Part shown: positions 24,520 through 33,684 of the stretch, piece after piece
How the letters are laid out: the number at the start of each line of letters is the position of its first letter
Numbering within the stretch: position 1 is the stretch's first letter
NCBI GenBank assembly: GCA_041584015.1
Contig: JBFHES010000008.1
Location: forward strand, 1-42,843
Origin: JBFHES01 sp041584015
GTDB taxonomy: Bacteria; Bacteroidota; Bacteroidia; Bacteroidales; M50B96
Length of the DNA: 42,843 nt
Direction of reading: 5' to 3'
Made by a program: the position numbers and the translations under genes
Notes under the pieces: model-generated
Database searches by the model: none
What the model saw: the letters and a program-made list of their open reading frames with translations, nothing else
Told to the model about the DNA's origin: nothing

Positions 24520-27500
24520 CTATTTTTCAATAGTCATATACTTTGTTGCAACAAAGTTGTCTGTGATGATTTTGTAGAAATAACTTCCAGCAGCACAATT
24601 CTCAGCAGTAAATACTATTTCGTGTGATCCGGCAGCCATTGTTGAGCTAACAACTTCTTCTACTAATTCGCCAACAACATTGTAAACAGCAATTGTAACA
24701 AATGTTTCTTCAGGAATAGAGAAACCAATTGTTGTAGCACTTGCAAACGGGTTAGGCATGTTCTGAGCAAGACTTGCATTTGCAGAAGCATTGTTCTCGA
24801 ATGAAAGACTCTTTACAGTTGTAATCGCGTCAGTTGTATAAACATCTTTACCGCTTTCAATAGTAAATTGAGCTTCAGTTTCTGTTCCTTCAGTTGAGTT
24901 CCAAACCTTCATGTTGAAGTTCTCATTCATTGCGATTCCTTCAGTTGCTTCAGTAAGTTCGTCATCACCATAAACTGCAACAGCCATGTTTTGTCCATTG
25001 TAAAGTGCACTACCTACAAGTGTTCCTGATGCGCTATAAACAGCAACTTCATCACCAATATTTAATGAGTGAGCTGAAGTAGGAATACCTACTGTCATGT
25101 TTGCTCCAGTTTGTTGAGCTGTAAAATGAACAGGCATTTCTGTAATGATACTGGTCTTAGCACCCATTCCATTAGCAGTGAAATAGAAATCATCAGCTAC
25201 GTCCATTTTTACTTTATAACCTTGTCCCGGCATTAAGTTTCCACCAGGTAGAGTATTAATAGAGAACATAGGCCAGAATACCATTCCGTCCTGATCTTTC
25301 AGGATAATAAGAGTACCATCTGTAACGAAGTCAGCTAATTCAACACTTGCATTTGAAGCAGCAAGTTTTAAATAACCAAGAACACTATAACCTTGTGGTA
25401 ATGAAAGTAGCGTAGTTTCCGGTACTACTGGAGTTCCTTGAATTATTAAAGTTGTTGGAGCAGACGCTTTGTACTGATAACCCTGACCAATTGTCATTGT
25501 TCCTGCACCACCGTTGATAGTATTAATTGGAGTTCCTGGCCACCATACGCCACCATTCTGATCTTTAGCGATAATGATAGAAGCAAGAACTGAGTTCATA
25601 ACTACTGAAATATCATCTTCTTGATCAATATATGTTGAGAAAATTCCCCATCCCATGCGGATATCAATTTCCTGACCTGCAGAAACAGTAATTTCATCAG
25701 TAGCTGAGCAATACATATCAGTAGCTGTTACACTGTATAGACCGAAGTCTGAAGCCATGATAGTAGCAGTAGTCTCACCTGTAGACCACATATAGTCATA
25801 TGTTCCAGCCGGCATTGGATTTAATGTATAAGAAACAGGATACGTTGTAAATACTTCGTCAGTTCCAAAATCAATGGTTGGATCAGTTACAACAACTGGA
25901 TAGGTTGCCATGTTAGCACATCCACCAGCATTTGTTACTGTGAATACAACATCACCACTAGCAACTACATCAGCATCATACATTGCTGAACCAGCAAAGT
26001 CATCAGTATGAATAGTACCAGCATTACTTGTGAAAGCAGCATTATAAGGTCCAGCCCAAACTTGAGCATCCCATGATCCGCTTAAAGCAACATCATTAAC
26101 ATTTAAGCAATATCCATCAGCAAGACCAGTAAAGTCAACACCAGTTGGATAGCCATAATGAGTTACAGATGTAGATGGAGCATTACTCACAGAAACACCA
26201 TTGTAGAATGCTTCAACAGTAAATGTATACATCTCAGGAGTTGAAAGATCAAGACCGTTGAAATAGAAATCAACTACAGTTGATAGATCAGTACTTGTAG
26301 CAAAAGTGAAATATTCAGTAACAGTCATAGAAGAACCGCCTGAAGTCTCAACGATAAGGTCGAACTGAATCATATCACCAGGACATATCGCAGAACCAGC
26401 TGATTGAGTAATATCTAAATCTACAGTTACAGGAACTAAAATTTCACAAGCATCAACCACTGGATTAGCACCATCAGTTAGTTCAATTGCAGAAATGTTA
26501 ATAGTTGGAGCTACAAACTGCTTAAGAGCAAAATCATTAAGAATAATATATTCAGCTTCGAAAGTAGCTAAGCCAGATGCTTTGAACGCAATGTAATAAG
26601 CTCCATCAGCTGTTGGCGCAAATACTTCTGAGTTAAATTCAAAAGCATCGTTGGTATCAAATGCAGTATGAGCCATTAATGTAGTCATTACTGAAGTTTG
26701 AGCATTTACTAAGTATACATCAAGGTTTTTAGTTGAACCTGATAAGTATGAAGCATACCAGTAGCATACCTGATATTGTACACCTGATGTTAAGTCGAAA
26801 CAACGTGTATAAAGATAGTCATCTCCACTTGCTGCTTCAAAGTCATAAGCGTAATAACCATCAGGTGATCCAGGAATCCAAGACCATGTGTTGTTATCGT
26901 TGTTTGCATCATCAATCCACCAGTAGTCAGCAAGAACATCAGTGTTGAAGTCTGCCATGTAAGCAGTTGTTAAGTCATCACTTACATCACTAAATGAAGC
27001 AGTCATTGCATCATTTGTTAAGTCTTGGTCACCAACAAGTGCAGTTGCACATTCAATGCTGTTAACTGAATTAGCAGCCACTACAACCGGAGTTGCAAAA
27101 GTAAAAGACATTGTATAACCTGCTGGTAAAGTACCAGGGAAAGGCTCAGAAACTGCAGGACCTGCGTTTAATGAATATTCAACATTAAAACCGCTCTGTG
27201 GCATAGTACCTAAATTACTAACCTCTACCGTTACAACCGGGCTACCTAAGCTACATCCATCAACAGGAGACGTAATAGCTGTAATAGCTATATCATTGGC
27301 TAATTTCTGACGAAGTAGTACATTATCAATTGCAACCATATCAGCAGCATATCTGTTAGCAGCTTCAAAAGTAAGCGTAAACGTTGTACCAGCATATGCG
27401 GAAAGGTCGAAAATATGGTCTGTCCAATCACCAGTAGATGAAAGAGCGTTGAAACTATTTTTACCATTAGCGTCTGCTATCGGACTACCATCAACAAGAA

Positions 27501-28725
27501 CTCTAAACCATGAATACTTTGAACCAAAGCTATATTTGCGATACAGATCTAATTTTAACTCTAGTGTAGGAAGTGCAGATGCATCAACCTGACAACTATA
27601 TGCTGAAGCTTGGTTGTCTACGTTTTCATTCCAAGCCTGAGTGGCAGTAGTACTAATTGATCCTCCGTTCCATGAGAAACCAGCGTTACCTGTTAGCTCT
27701 AGAGCAGTGCCATTAACTGTCATAACTGCATCGCTTCCTGTTGAGAAACCAAAATAGTTACTAATCCAATCTTCGTTATGAGGGAAAGCATTAATTACAT
27801 CAATGTTTTCATTGTTTACTGTAGTTGCAAGCGTATTGTCTGCACCACCAACAGTTGTAACCTGTACAGAAACAGTATTTGCCATAGCGGTGAAGTCAAA
27901 TGTTCCTGTTGAAGTATAAGTATAAGAAGCATTAGGAGCAAGAGCTACAGCTGGAGTAACATTCTCAGTTACAACAGGAGCACCGTTAACAATATAGTTA
28001 AGGTCAAAATCTGTAATTGTTGTAGCACCTAAGTTAATTACGGTAACTTCAATGTTTTCAGTTGCAGTCATAGCGCAAACTTGTCCGATAGGAGCTACCC
28101 ATGCAGAAACCTCCATATGATCAGTTACACTAGCAGTCTCTATAACGTTAAAGTTTGTAAATGCAAAACCAACACCGTTTCCGGTAGGGTCTGATACAAA
28201 TACTACTTTAAACATAACACTTGATTGGCCTGCAACACCAGGTACCATTTGTGTTAATGGAGCACCCCAAGCTTGAGTTGACCATGAACCAGCACCAGCA
28301 AAATTAGCAGCGATTGGGCTAATCATATTGTCGTACCATGTAGCCATAGAGCCAATTGTTACCCAGCTAGCACCTGCGTCAATTGAATATTGCAAGAAGG
28401 CACCGTCGCCACCAAATGGAGTCGTATTGCAATCTGCATATACTTCAATAGCAACCTGCGGAGCAACAGCAGCAGTAAGATCAAAGGCAACACTTTGAAC
28501 ACTTGTCATTACGTTGTTCGCATAATTTGAGTTTAATCCGGTCATGAAGAATTCTACACCAGCTCCTTGCCAATATGGCTGCCAATTGGCAGGTTCGCCA
28601 TATTGAAAATTGGCGTCGCTAACAGTCCAGTCGTTAGCATCGTAGGAAACAAGCTGAGCGGAAATGCTCAAAGTTGCTACAACAAATAGGTTAAGCAACA
28701 GAAACCTTAGTAATTTGTTTTTCAT
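24520..28725 (-). CDS. Large T9SS-exported multidomain surface protein
   Basis: This 1401-residue protein has a signal peptide (1-23, ending SISAQ) and, at about 1320-1401, a T9SS type A sorting domain (QNMPNPFASATTIGFS, GSYFYKI, ending MTIEK). Between them are beta-sandwich modules: a jelly-roll at about 25-200 with two N-terminal calculated 'YSIDAGASW' type strands, CARDB-like segments (about 203-305 and 478-580), a second jelly-roll (about 308-475) and a choice-of-anchor-J-like module (about 588-740). Ig-like stretches follow. At about 1035-1185 are two copies of a module with KDQ(N/D)G..W(W)P and GQGY(Q/K)(Y/V)K. No catalytic motif was recognised, so an adhesive, structural or glycan-binding surface role is likeliest. 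It is monocistronic by layout, with a strong terminator and a long leader. Confidence 0.88.
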   Translation of the reverse strand: MKNKLLRFLLLNLFVVATLSISAQLVSYDANDWTVSDANFQYGEPANWQPYWQGAGVEFFMTGLNSNYANNVMTSVQSVAFDLTAAVAPQVAIEVYADCNTTPFGGDGAFLQYSIDAGASWVTIGSMATWYDNMISPIAANFAGAGSWSTQAWGAPLTQMVPGVAGQSSVMFKVVFVSDPTGNGVGFAFTNFNVIETASVTDHMEVSAWVAPIGQVCAMTATENIEVTVINLGATTITDFDLNYIVNGAPVVTENVTPAVALAPNASYTYTSTGTFDFTAMANTVSVQVTTVGGADNTLATTVNNENIDVINAFPHNEDWISNYFGFSTGSDAVMTVNGTALELTGNAGFSWNGGSISTTATQAWNENVDNQASAYSCQVDASALPTLELKLDLYRKYSFGSKYSWFRVLVDGSPIADANGKNSFNALSSTGDWTDHIFDLSAYAGTTFTLTFEAANRYAADMVAIDNVLLRQKLANDIAITAITSPVDGCSLGSPVVTVEVSNLGTMPQSGFNVEYSLNAGPAVSEPFPGTLPAGYTMSFTFATPVVVAANSVNSIECATALVGDQDLTNDAMTASFSDVSDDLTTAYMADFNTDVLADYWWIDDANNDNNTWSWIPGSPDGYYAYDFEAASGDDYLYTRCFDLTSGVQYQVCYWYASYLSGSTKNLDVYLVNAQTSVMTTLMAHTAFDTNDAFEFNSEVFAPTADGAYYIAFKASGLATFEAEYIILNDFALKQFVAPTINISAIELTDGANPVVDACEILVPVTVDLDITQSAGSAICPGDMIQFDLIVETSGGSSMTVTEYFTFATSTDLSTVVDFYFNGLDLSTPEMYTFTVEAFYNGVSVSNAPSTSVTHYGYPTGVDFTGLADGYCLNVNDVALSGSWDAQVWAGPYNAAFTSNAGTIHTDDFAGSAMYDADVVASGDVVFTVTNAGGCANMATYPVVVTDPTIDFGTDEVFTTYPVSYTLNPMPAGTYDYMWSTGETTATIMASDFGLYSVTATDMYCSATDEITVSAGQEIDIRMGWGIFSTYIDQEDDISVVMNSVLASIIIAKDQNGGVWWPGTPINTINGGAGTMTIGQGYQYKASAPTTLIIQGTPVVPETTLLSLPQGYSVLGYLKLAASNASVELADFVTDGTLIILKDQDGMVFWPMFSINTLPGGNLMPGQGYKVKMDVADDFYFTANGMGAKTSIITEMPVHFTAQQTGANMTVGIPTSAHSLNIGDEVAVYSASGTLVGSALYNGQNMAVAVYGDDELTEATEGIAMNENFNMKVWNSTEGTETEAQFTIESGKDVYTTDAITTVKSLSFENNASANASLAQNMPNPFASATTIGFSIPEETFVTIAVYNVVGELVEEVVSSTMAAGSHEIVFTAENCAAGSYFYKIITDNFVATKYMTIEK

Positions 28726-28893
28726 AGCTTTTAGTTTAATTTAATTTATTTATCATTCTAATTCTTTTAGCTCTATACGTACTAAACACACAACAAACAC
28801 CAAGGTTTGGTATTTGATTTAGTGTGCTCCAAAATATGTGAAAATCAAGATATTAAAAAATATTCCTTGAATTCCATCCTTTCCATTTAAATA

Positions 28894-28901
28894 CAAAGAT
28901 A
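28894..28901 (-). promoter_or_regulatory. Candidate -7 element for the 1401-residue T9SS protein
   Basis: The minus strand reads TATCTTTG, an exact match to the Bacteroidota -7 consensus TAnnTTTG, and the only exact one in the interval. No well-spaced -33 TTG was found (the nearest are 9 and 29 nt away). If used, the leader would be about 160 nt. Confidence 0.3.
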
Positions 28902-29083
28902 TAAAAATATCAATAAAAGCTAATACCACACAAGGTTTTAGTTCATTTTTTTATCTTCATTCTAAAGGTTGAAAATAGGATAAAAACATTGATTAATTTT
29001 TGTAACGATAGGATTGAAACAAAAGGGTAATACTCTGATAGAATTATTTATTTCTTGTTGGTTTTGATACGTATAGAAATAAA

Positions 29084-29106
29084 AAAGGGAGCTAAAAGCT
29101 CCCTTT
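29084..29106 (-). terminator. Intrinsic terminator downstream of trxB
   Basis: AAAGGGAGCT (29084-29093) pairs perfectly with AGCTCCCTTT (29097-29106) around a 3-nt loop, with further U residues on the minus-strand 3' side. It starts 6 nt after the trxB stop. Confidence 0.88.
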
Positions 29107-29112
29107 GAAAAT

Positions 29113-30111
29113 TTATTTTAGGTGTGATAAATATCGTTCAGCATCGAGGGCTGCCATACAACCTGAACCTGCCGCTGTTACTGCTTGTCTGTAGATAGAG
29201 TCTTGAACGTCGCCGCATGCAAATACACCTTCGACATTTGTTTTTGCGGAGCCAGCAAGCGTATTGATATAGCCGATTTCGTCCATTTCTAAATAATTTT
29301 TAAATATTCCTGAATTTGGATCGTGGCCAATGGCAACAAAAAAGCCACTTACATTGATGGTTGTTTCTGTTTCATCTGCCTGTCCTTGCTTTTTAATTAG
29401 TTTAACACCTTCAACTACGTTGTTACCAAATATCTCCTTGGTATTGTGCTCAAACAGTACTTCAATATTTGGAGTATTAAACACGCGCTCTTGCATTGCT
29501 TTTGATGCGCGTAAATAGTCCTTACGAACGATTAAATAGACTTTATTACAAATACCGGCAAGATATGACGCTTCTTCAGCTGCGGTATCACCACCACCTA
29601 CAACGGCCACGTCCATCCCTTTGTAAAAGAAGCCATCGCACGTTGCACATGCTGAAACTCCGGAGCCTTTATATTTTTCTTCTGATTCGAGACCAAGGTA
29701 TTTTGCGGTAGCACCAGTTGCAATAATAACTGTATCTGCTTCAATTACTTTTTCTTCATCAACAATTACCTTGTGTGGCTTTTGCGAGAAATCTACTGAA
29801 GTTGCAATGCCCCAACGACACTCTGTTCCAAATCTTTCTGCTTGCGCTTTTAGGTCTTGCATCATTACCGGTCCTGTAACACCTTCCGGGTATCCTGGGA
29901 AGTTATCTACCTCTGTTGTTGTGGTTAGCTGACCTCCTGGCTGAATACCTTCAATCATTACTGGATTGAGGTTTGCTCGTGCTGCATAAATTGCAGCAGT
30001 ATATCCTGCTGGTCCTGAACCAATGATTAAGCATTTTACTTTCTCAACATCTTTACTTAGCTCTTTTTTTTCGCTGCTTTCTAGATTGTCTAAAGGTTTA
30101 AATAAATTCAT
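29113..30111 (-). CDS. trxB: Thioredoxin-disulfide reductase
   Basis: This 332-residue flavoenzyme uses NADPH to reduce thioredoxin in the cytoplasm. The FAD-binding motif is IIGSGPAGYTAAIYAARA (about 29-46), the redox-active pair is ACATCDG (Cys155, Cys158), the NADPH-binding motif is VVGGGDTAAEEA (about 170-181), and the C-terminal FAD contact is VFACGDVQD. A charged N-terminal extension of roughly 20 residues precedes the usual start, slightly longer than most TrxB. It lies 29 nt after the DUF4249 lipoprotein on the same strand and so may be transcribed with the TonB receptor unit, though the two functions have no obvious link. A strong terminator follows. Confidence 0.97.
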   Translation of the reverse strand: MNLFKPLDNLESSEKKELSKDVEKVKCLIIGSGPAGYTAAIYAARANLNPVMIEGIQPGGQLTTTTEVDNFPGYPEGVTGPVMMQDLKAQAERFGTECRWGIATSVDFSQKPHKVIVDEEKVIEADTVIIATGATAKYLGLESEEKYKGSGVSACATCDGFFYKGMDVAVVGGGDTAAEEASYLAGICNKVYLIVRKDYLRASKAMQERVFNTPNIEVLFEHNTKEIFGNNVVEGVKLIKKQGQADETETTINVSGFFVAIGHDPNSGIFKNYLEMDEIGYINTLAGSAKTNVEGVFACGDVQDSIYRQAVTAAGSGCMAALDAERYLSHLK

Positions 30112-30140
30112 GTTTAAAATTTTATTGTTATTACTATTGT

Positions 30141-31094
30141 TTACTCGTCATCCGTTGGTTCTATATAAACCACTTTGTATTCCATGTCAAAAATACCATA
30201 ACCACCCCAAACACCCAATCCTCCATTAATATTTGTTGCAATTTGTGCCGGTGAAGCAAAGGGATTTCCTCCGCCTCCTGCATTTTGCTCAAATGAATAC
30301 CAAAATTGGTAGTGGTCGTTATCCATGGCACAGAGCCTTACGGTTACAGTTTCTCCTAATTTGAAAAACCATCTTTCCCGATCCTCTTGATCATCCGTTG
30401 TGTTAGCTCCATGATAGAGAATAAATTTAACGTCTTCTTCTCCGTTGATATTCCGATCGTTCCAAACCGAGTTCCAAGGATGTACAAAAATAGAATCTCT
30501 ATTTTCTGTTTTTGAAAATACTCTATAGTTGTTTCCAATTTCTGTAGGGTCATCAAATATGCCATGAATATAGCCTAATGAATCATCATCTTCACTTCTA
30601 AATTCAAACCATAGGCTATCGAGAGGAACGGCTTCTGGAATACTAGTAATGGCACTTAATTCATCGCCAAAATATTTTATGTTTAATGTGTATTGAGTCC
30701 CTGTTTCGCCCTTAAGCATACCTGACCCAACATAGTGTATAAATGGAAATACATTTTCGTTAATTCCTAACTTCAGTGTGTCGGTGATGTTCCCATCTGA
30801 TACGGTTACCACTGCATTTAAAACCAAGTAAGACCTAAATACAGATTCCAATTCTGTTAAGTCTTCAGATTCGAGTAATTGATACACCCGCTGAATGTCA
30901 ATGTTGAGTGTGTCGAAATAGCCACTACTCCAAGTAAGAAAAACTGATGGTACCTCTGATTCTATAATCTTACCTTCAACAACTATTTTCTTATCATAGT
31001 CTGAAAACTCTAGCGTAACATCATCTTCGCAGCTAACTAATAGGATTATTGCCAGCATGCCAACTATGTATTTTATGATTTTAATTTCTTTCAT
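30141..31094 (-). CDS. DUF4249-family lipoprotein, partner of TonB-dependent receptor
   Basis: This 317-residue protein has a lipoprotein signal ending LLVSC (Cys22) followed by EDD, an acidic start common in surface-exposed Bacteroidota lipoproteins. The DUF4249 pattern is visible: IVVEGKI, a VFLTWS segment, then beta-strands with NAVVTVSDG, GETGTQYTLNIKYF and ITSIPEAVPLDSLWFE. DUF4249 genes usually follow a TonB-dependent receptor; here the receptor stop is 9 nt upstream. The pair probably takes up an unknown ligand in a SusD-like manner, but DUF4249 substrates are not established. Confidence 0.88.
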   Translation of the reverse strand: MKEIKIIKYIVGMLAIILLVSCEDDVTLEFSDYDKKIVVEGKIIESEVPSVFLTWSSGYFDTLNIDIQRVYQLLESEDLTELESVFRSYLVLNAVVTVSDGNITDTLKLGINENVFPFIHYVGSGMLKGETGTQYTLNIKYFGDELSAITSIPEAVPLDSLWFEFRSEDDDSLGYIHGIFDDPTEIGNNYRVFSKTENRDSIFVHPWNSVWNDRNINGEEDVKFILYHGANTTDDQEDRERWFFKLGETVTVRLCAMDNDHYQFWYSFEQNAGGGGNPFASPAQIATNINGGLGVWGGYGIFDMEYKVVYIEPTDDE

Positions 31095-31103
31095 GATACT
31101 TCC

Positions 31104-33461
31104 TTAAAATGAAAAATTCCAGGCTATTGATGGCATGATAGGGAATATGGTTACTTGCTTGGCAAAGGTTCTGAAATTGTTTTCCAACACGTCGCCCTCG
31201 TAATCAAAGTAGATAATGTAAGTGTTGTGTCTGTTGTAAACATTATAGATTGAAAAGTTGAATGAAGATTTATAGCGATCAGTATCCTTTACTGTATAAG
31301 TTGCCGAGAGATCTAGACGGTGATATGGTTTGATGCGGTATGAATTGTAATCACCGTATTCAGTTACAATGGTGCCATTATCCATAAAATATCGACCAAG
31401 TATTGGGGTGAAAGTATTTCCTGAACCGTAAACAAAGACTGCTGATAATAACCACTTATCGCTTAAATTATAGGTGCCGGTAACAGAGATGTCGTGGCGT
31501 TGATCATATTTAGCAGGATATGTTTTGCCCATATTAATAAGATCGAATTGACGGGTTGTTTCTGAGAGCGTGTAACCAATAAAACCGGTAAATTTGCCGT
31601 AGCCTTTTTTTACGAACAGCTCTAATCCATATGACTTACCAGAACCAAATGTGAAATTGTTGTCAGGGTTATCTCCGATATTGTCTCCGGGAGATACCCC
31701 AGGAATATATTCAATTTGATGCTCCATGGTTTTGTAATACAGCTCCGCTGAAGTTTCAATTTTATTATCGAAAAAATTTTTAAAGTATCCTAAAGAGTAT
31801 TGCACACCGTATTGTGGTTTTACAAGGTCTGATGAAGGCACCCATAAATCCGTAGGCAGAATGAGGGATGAGATGGCAGCTAAATGTATGTATTGATAAT
31901 TCTGCGTGTACGAGGCCTTTATGGAGGATGTTTTGCTTATCTGATACCGAACAGATATTCTGGGTTCAATATGTTTGTAGGTAACAACATTGTCTCCTTT
32001 AGCATAGGAGATTGTGTCTGTGAAGTTTCCATCTTCATCTTTAAGGTATCTGTTAAACGGTCCCACTTGTTGAAATAAAGTTGCGCGCACTCCTGCACTA
32101 ATTCGCAACTTCTCGGTTAAATCAAAATCATCATTAAAATAAAGCGCCACGTCGTTGGCATATTGTTTCAATTTCTCACCAATTTCTATATTGTCATCAT
32201 CAACATCAGCCGTTACACTGCTGGGTACAAAACTGTGCCGTGTGTAATTTAAACCGTAACGAATATCATGATTGATGTTTGGGTAGTAGTTAAAATCAAA
32301 GTTGAGGCTGTAGTTGGTTATTCCAGAAAACAGACTAAGCTCAAAACCTTGTTGTTGAATGCCAATGTCGAATTGATAGTCGCTAAAAATAGCTGTGGTA
32401 TTTACAAATAGTTTATCGCTAAAAAGGTGGTTCCACCGCAATGAGGCAGTTGCATTACCCCATGGGATGTCCATCTTGAAATCATCGTCGTTACTGTTGA
32501 ATGAAAATACATCGCGTCCAAAGTAAGTGCTCAAATAAAGGCGGTCTTTATCAGAAAAGCGATAGTTCATTTTTGCATTTATATCATAGAAATAATAACC
32601 TGATCCACTGAACTCAGAAGTGTCACTAATAAAAGGCTTGATGAGTAAATCGACATATGTTCTGCGTGCGGAAATGATAAATGAACTCGTATCTTTTTTT
32701 ATCGGACCTTCAACCGTGAGCCTCGACGATATTAATCCAATACCGCCATTGACTTTAAATTTTTTCATGTTCCCTTCTTTCATCGAAATGTCTAATACCG
32801 ACGAAAGTCTACCACCATATTGCGCTGGCATACCTCCTTTAATAAGTTCAAGGTCTTTTATTGCATCGGCGTTAAAAACAGAAAAGAACCCGAATAAATG
32901 GGAGGCATTGTAAACAGTAGCTCCATCAAGCAGTAGCAGGTTTTGGTCGGGGCCACCTCCACGAACATACAAGCCTGCACTGCCTTCGTTGGCCGATTGT
33001 ACTCCCGGAAGCAGCTGGATTGACTTTAGAATGTCAACTTCTCCAAAAAGAACGGGCAGTGCTTTAATGTTTTTAACTGGCATCTTGACAGTGCCCATTT
33101 GCGTACCCATTACATTTTTGTCTGTTTTTTCTCCGTAGATGGTTACTTCTTCTGTTGAGTGCTGGGTTGTTTTTAACGCAAGGTTTAGTTTAACATCCTT
33201 TGTTAAATCTATTTTTTGCTCGAATGCGTCGAACCCAATATACGACACAACTAAGGTGTATATTCCTTTTTCGTAGCTGATGCTGTAATATCCGTAATGA
33301 TTGGTAGCCGTACCTTTGCTAATCTCCTTTAGATAAACGCTGGCTCCAATCAACTCTTCCCCTGATTCCTTATCGCGCACATATCCGCTAACCGTATACT
33401 TTTGAGCAAAAGTGCTTACGGCAAATAATAGGATGAATAAGGTTTGGATTACGTATCTCAT
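31104..33461 (-). CDS. TonB-dependent outer-membrane receptor with carboxypeptidase-regulatory-like domain
   Basis: This 785-residue protein starts with a signal peptide (1-20, ending TFAQ). A CarboxypepD_reg-like beta-sandwich follows (about 21-108: VSGYVRDKESGEELIGASV, HYGYYSISYEKG). The TonB plug spans about 115-230, with LLPGVQSANEGSAGLYVRGG, QNLLLLDGATVYNASHLFG and GGMPAQYGGRLSSVLDI. The remainder is a beta-barrel ending in the C-terminal Phe of IAWNFSF. It is the outer-membrane gate for an energy-driven import, paired with the DUF4249 lipoprotein 9 nt downstream. The ligand cannot be inferred. It is divergent from the 70-residue-repeat protein gene. Confidence 0.95.
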   Translation of the reverse strand: MRYVIQTLFILLFAVSTFAQKYTVSGYVRDKESGEELIGASVYLKEISKGTATNHYGYYSISYEKGIYTLVVSYIGFDAFEQKIDLTKDVKLNLALKTTQHSTEEVTIYGEKTDKNVMGTQMGTVKMPVKNIKALPVLFGEVDILKSIQLLPGVQSANEGSAGLYVRGGGPDQNLLLLDGATVYNASHLFGFFSVFNADAIKDLELIKGGMPAQYGGRLSSVLDISMKEGNMKKFKVNGGIGLISSRLTVEGPIKKDTSSFIISARRTYVDLLIKPFISDTSEFSGSGYYFYDINAKMNYRFSDKDRLYLSTYFGRDVFSFNSNDDDFKMDIPWGNATASLRWNHLFSDKLFVNTTAIFSDYQFDIGIQQQGFELSLFSGITNYSLNFDFNYYPNINHDIRYGLNYTRHSFVPSSVTADVDDDNIEIGEKLKQYANDVALYFNDDFDLTEKLRISAGVRATLFQQVGPFNRYLKDEDGNFTDTISYAKGDNVVTYKHIEPRISVRYQISKTSSIKASYTQNYQYIHLAAISSLILPTDLWVPSSDLVKPQYGVQYSLGYFKNFFDNKIETSAELYYKTMEHQIEYIPGVSPGDNIGDNPDNNFTFGSGKSYGLELFVKKGYGKFTGFIGYTLSETTRQFDLINMGKTYPAKYDQRHDISVTGTYNLSDKWLLSAVFVYGSGNTFTPILGRYFMDNGTIVTEYGDYNSYRIKPYHRLDLSATYTVKDTDRYKSSFNFSIYNVYNRHNTYIIYFDYEGDVLENNFRTFAKQVTIFPIMPSIAWNFSF

Positions 33462-33612
33462 TTTGTTTTTTCGTGTGCGATTTTAGGCAATAAATATACC
33501 AGTTGACAAAATACTGACATATTGGGATAATTACATATATTTAACGGAGAAAGTAAAAGTATTCTCGTGTTAATGCTATAAACATCAAAATTGTCATTTG
33601 ATTATCTAATCA

Positions 33613-33644
33613 TTGATAATTATTTAACATCTTTTTTAATTTTG
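33613..33644 (+). promoter_or_regulatory. Candidate Bacteroidota promoter for the 70-residue-repeat protein
   Basis: TTG at 33613-33615 is followed after 21 nt by TAATTTTG (33637-33644), an exact TAnnTTTG -7 match. The start codon lies 40 nt further on. A second exact match, TAAATTTG at 33671-33678, is too close to the ATG unless the mRNA is almost leaderless. Confidence 0.5.
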
Positions 33645-33684
33645 CTGTGTTCGCTGTTTTATCTCAAATCTAAATTTGTGTCCG

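Larger units (their letters stand above)
28726..29112. other. Gene-free interval between trxB stop and the T9SS protein start
   Basis: This interval holds the trxB terminator (29084-29106) and the likely promoter of the T9SS protein. The rest is AT-rich; a short hairpin ACCAA-GGT-TTGGT lies in the leader near 28799-28811. No gene was recognised. Confidence 0.5.
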
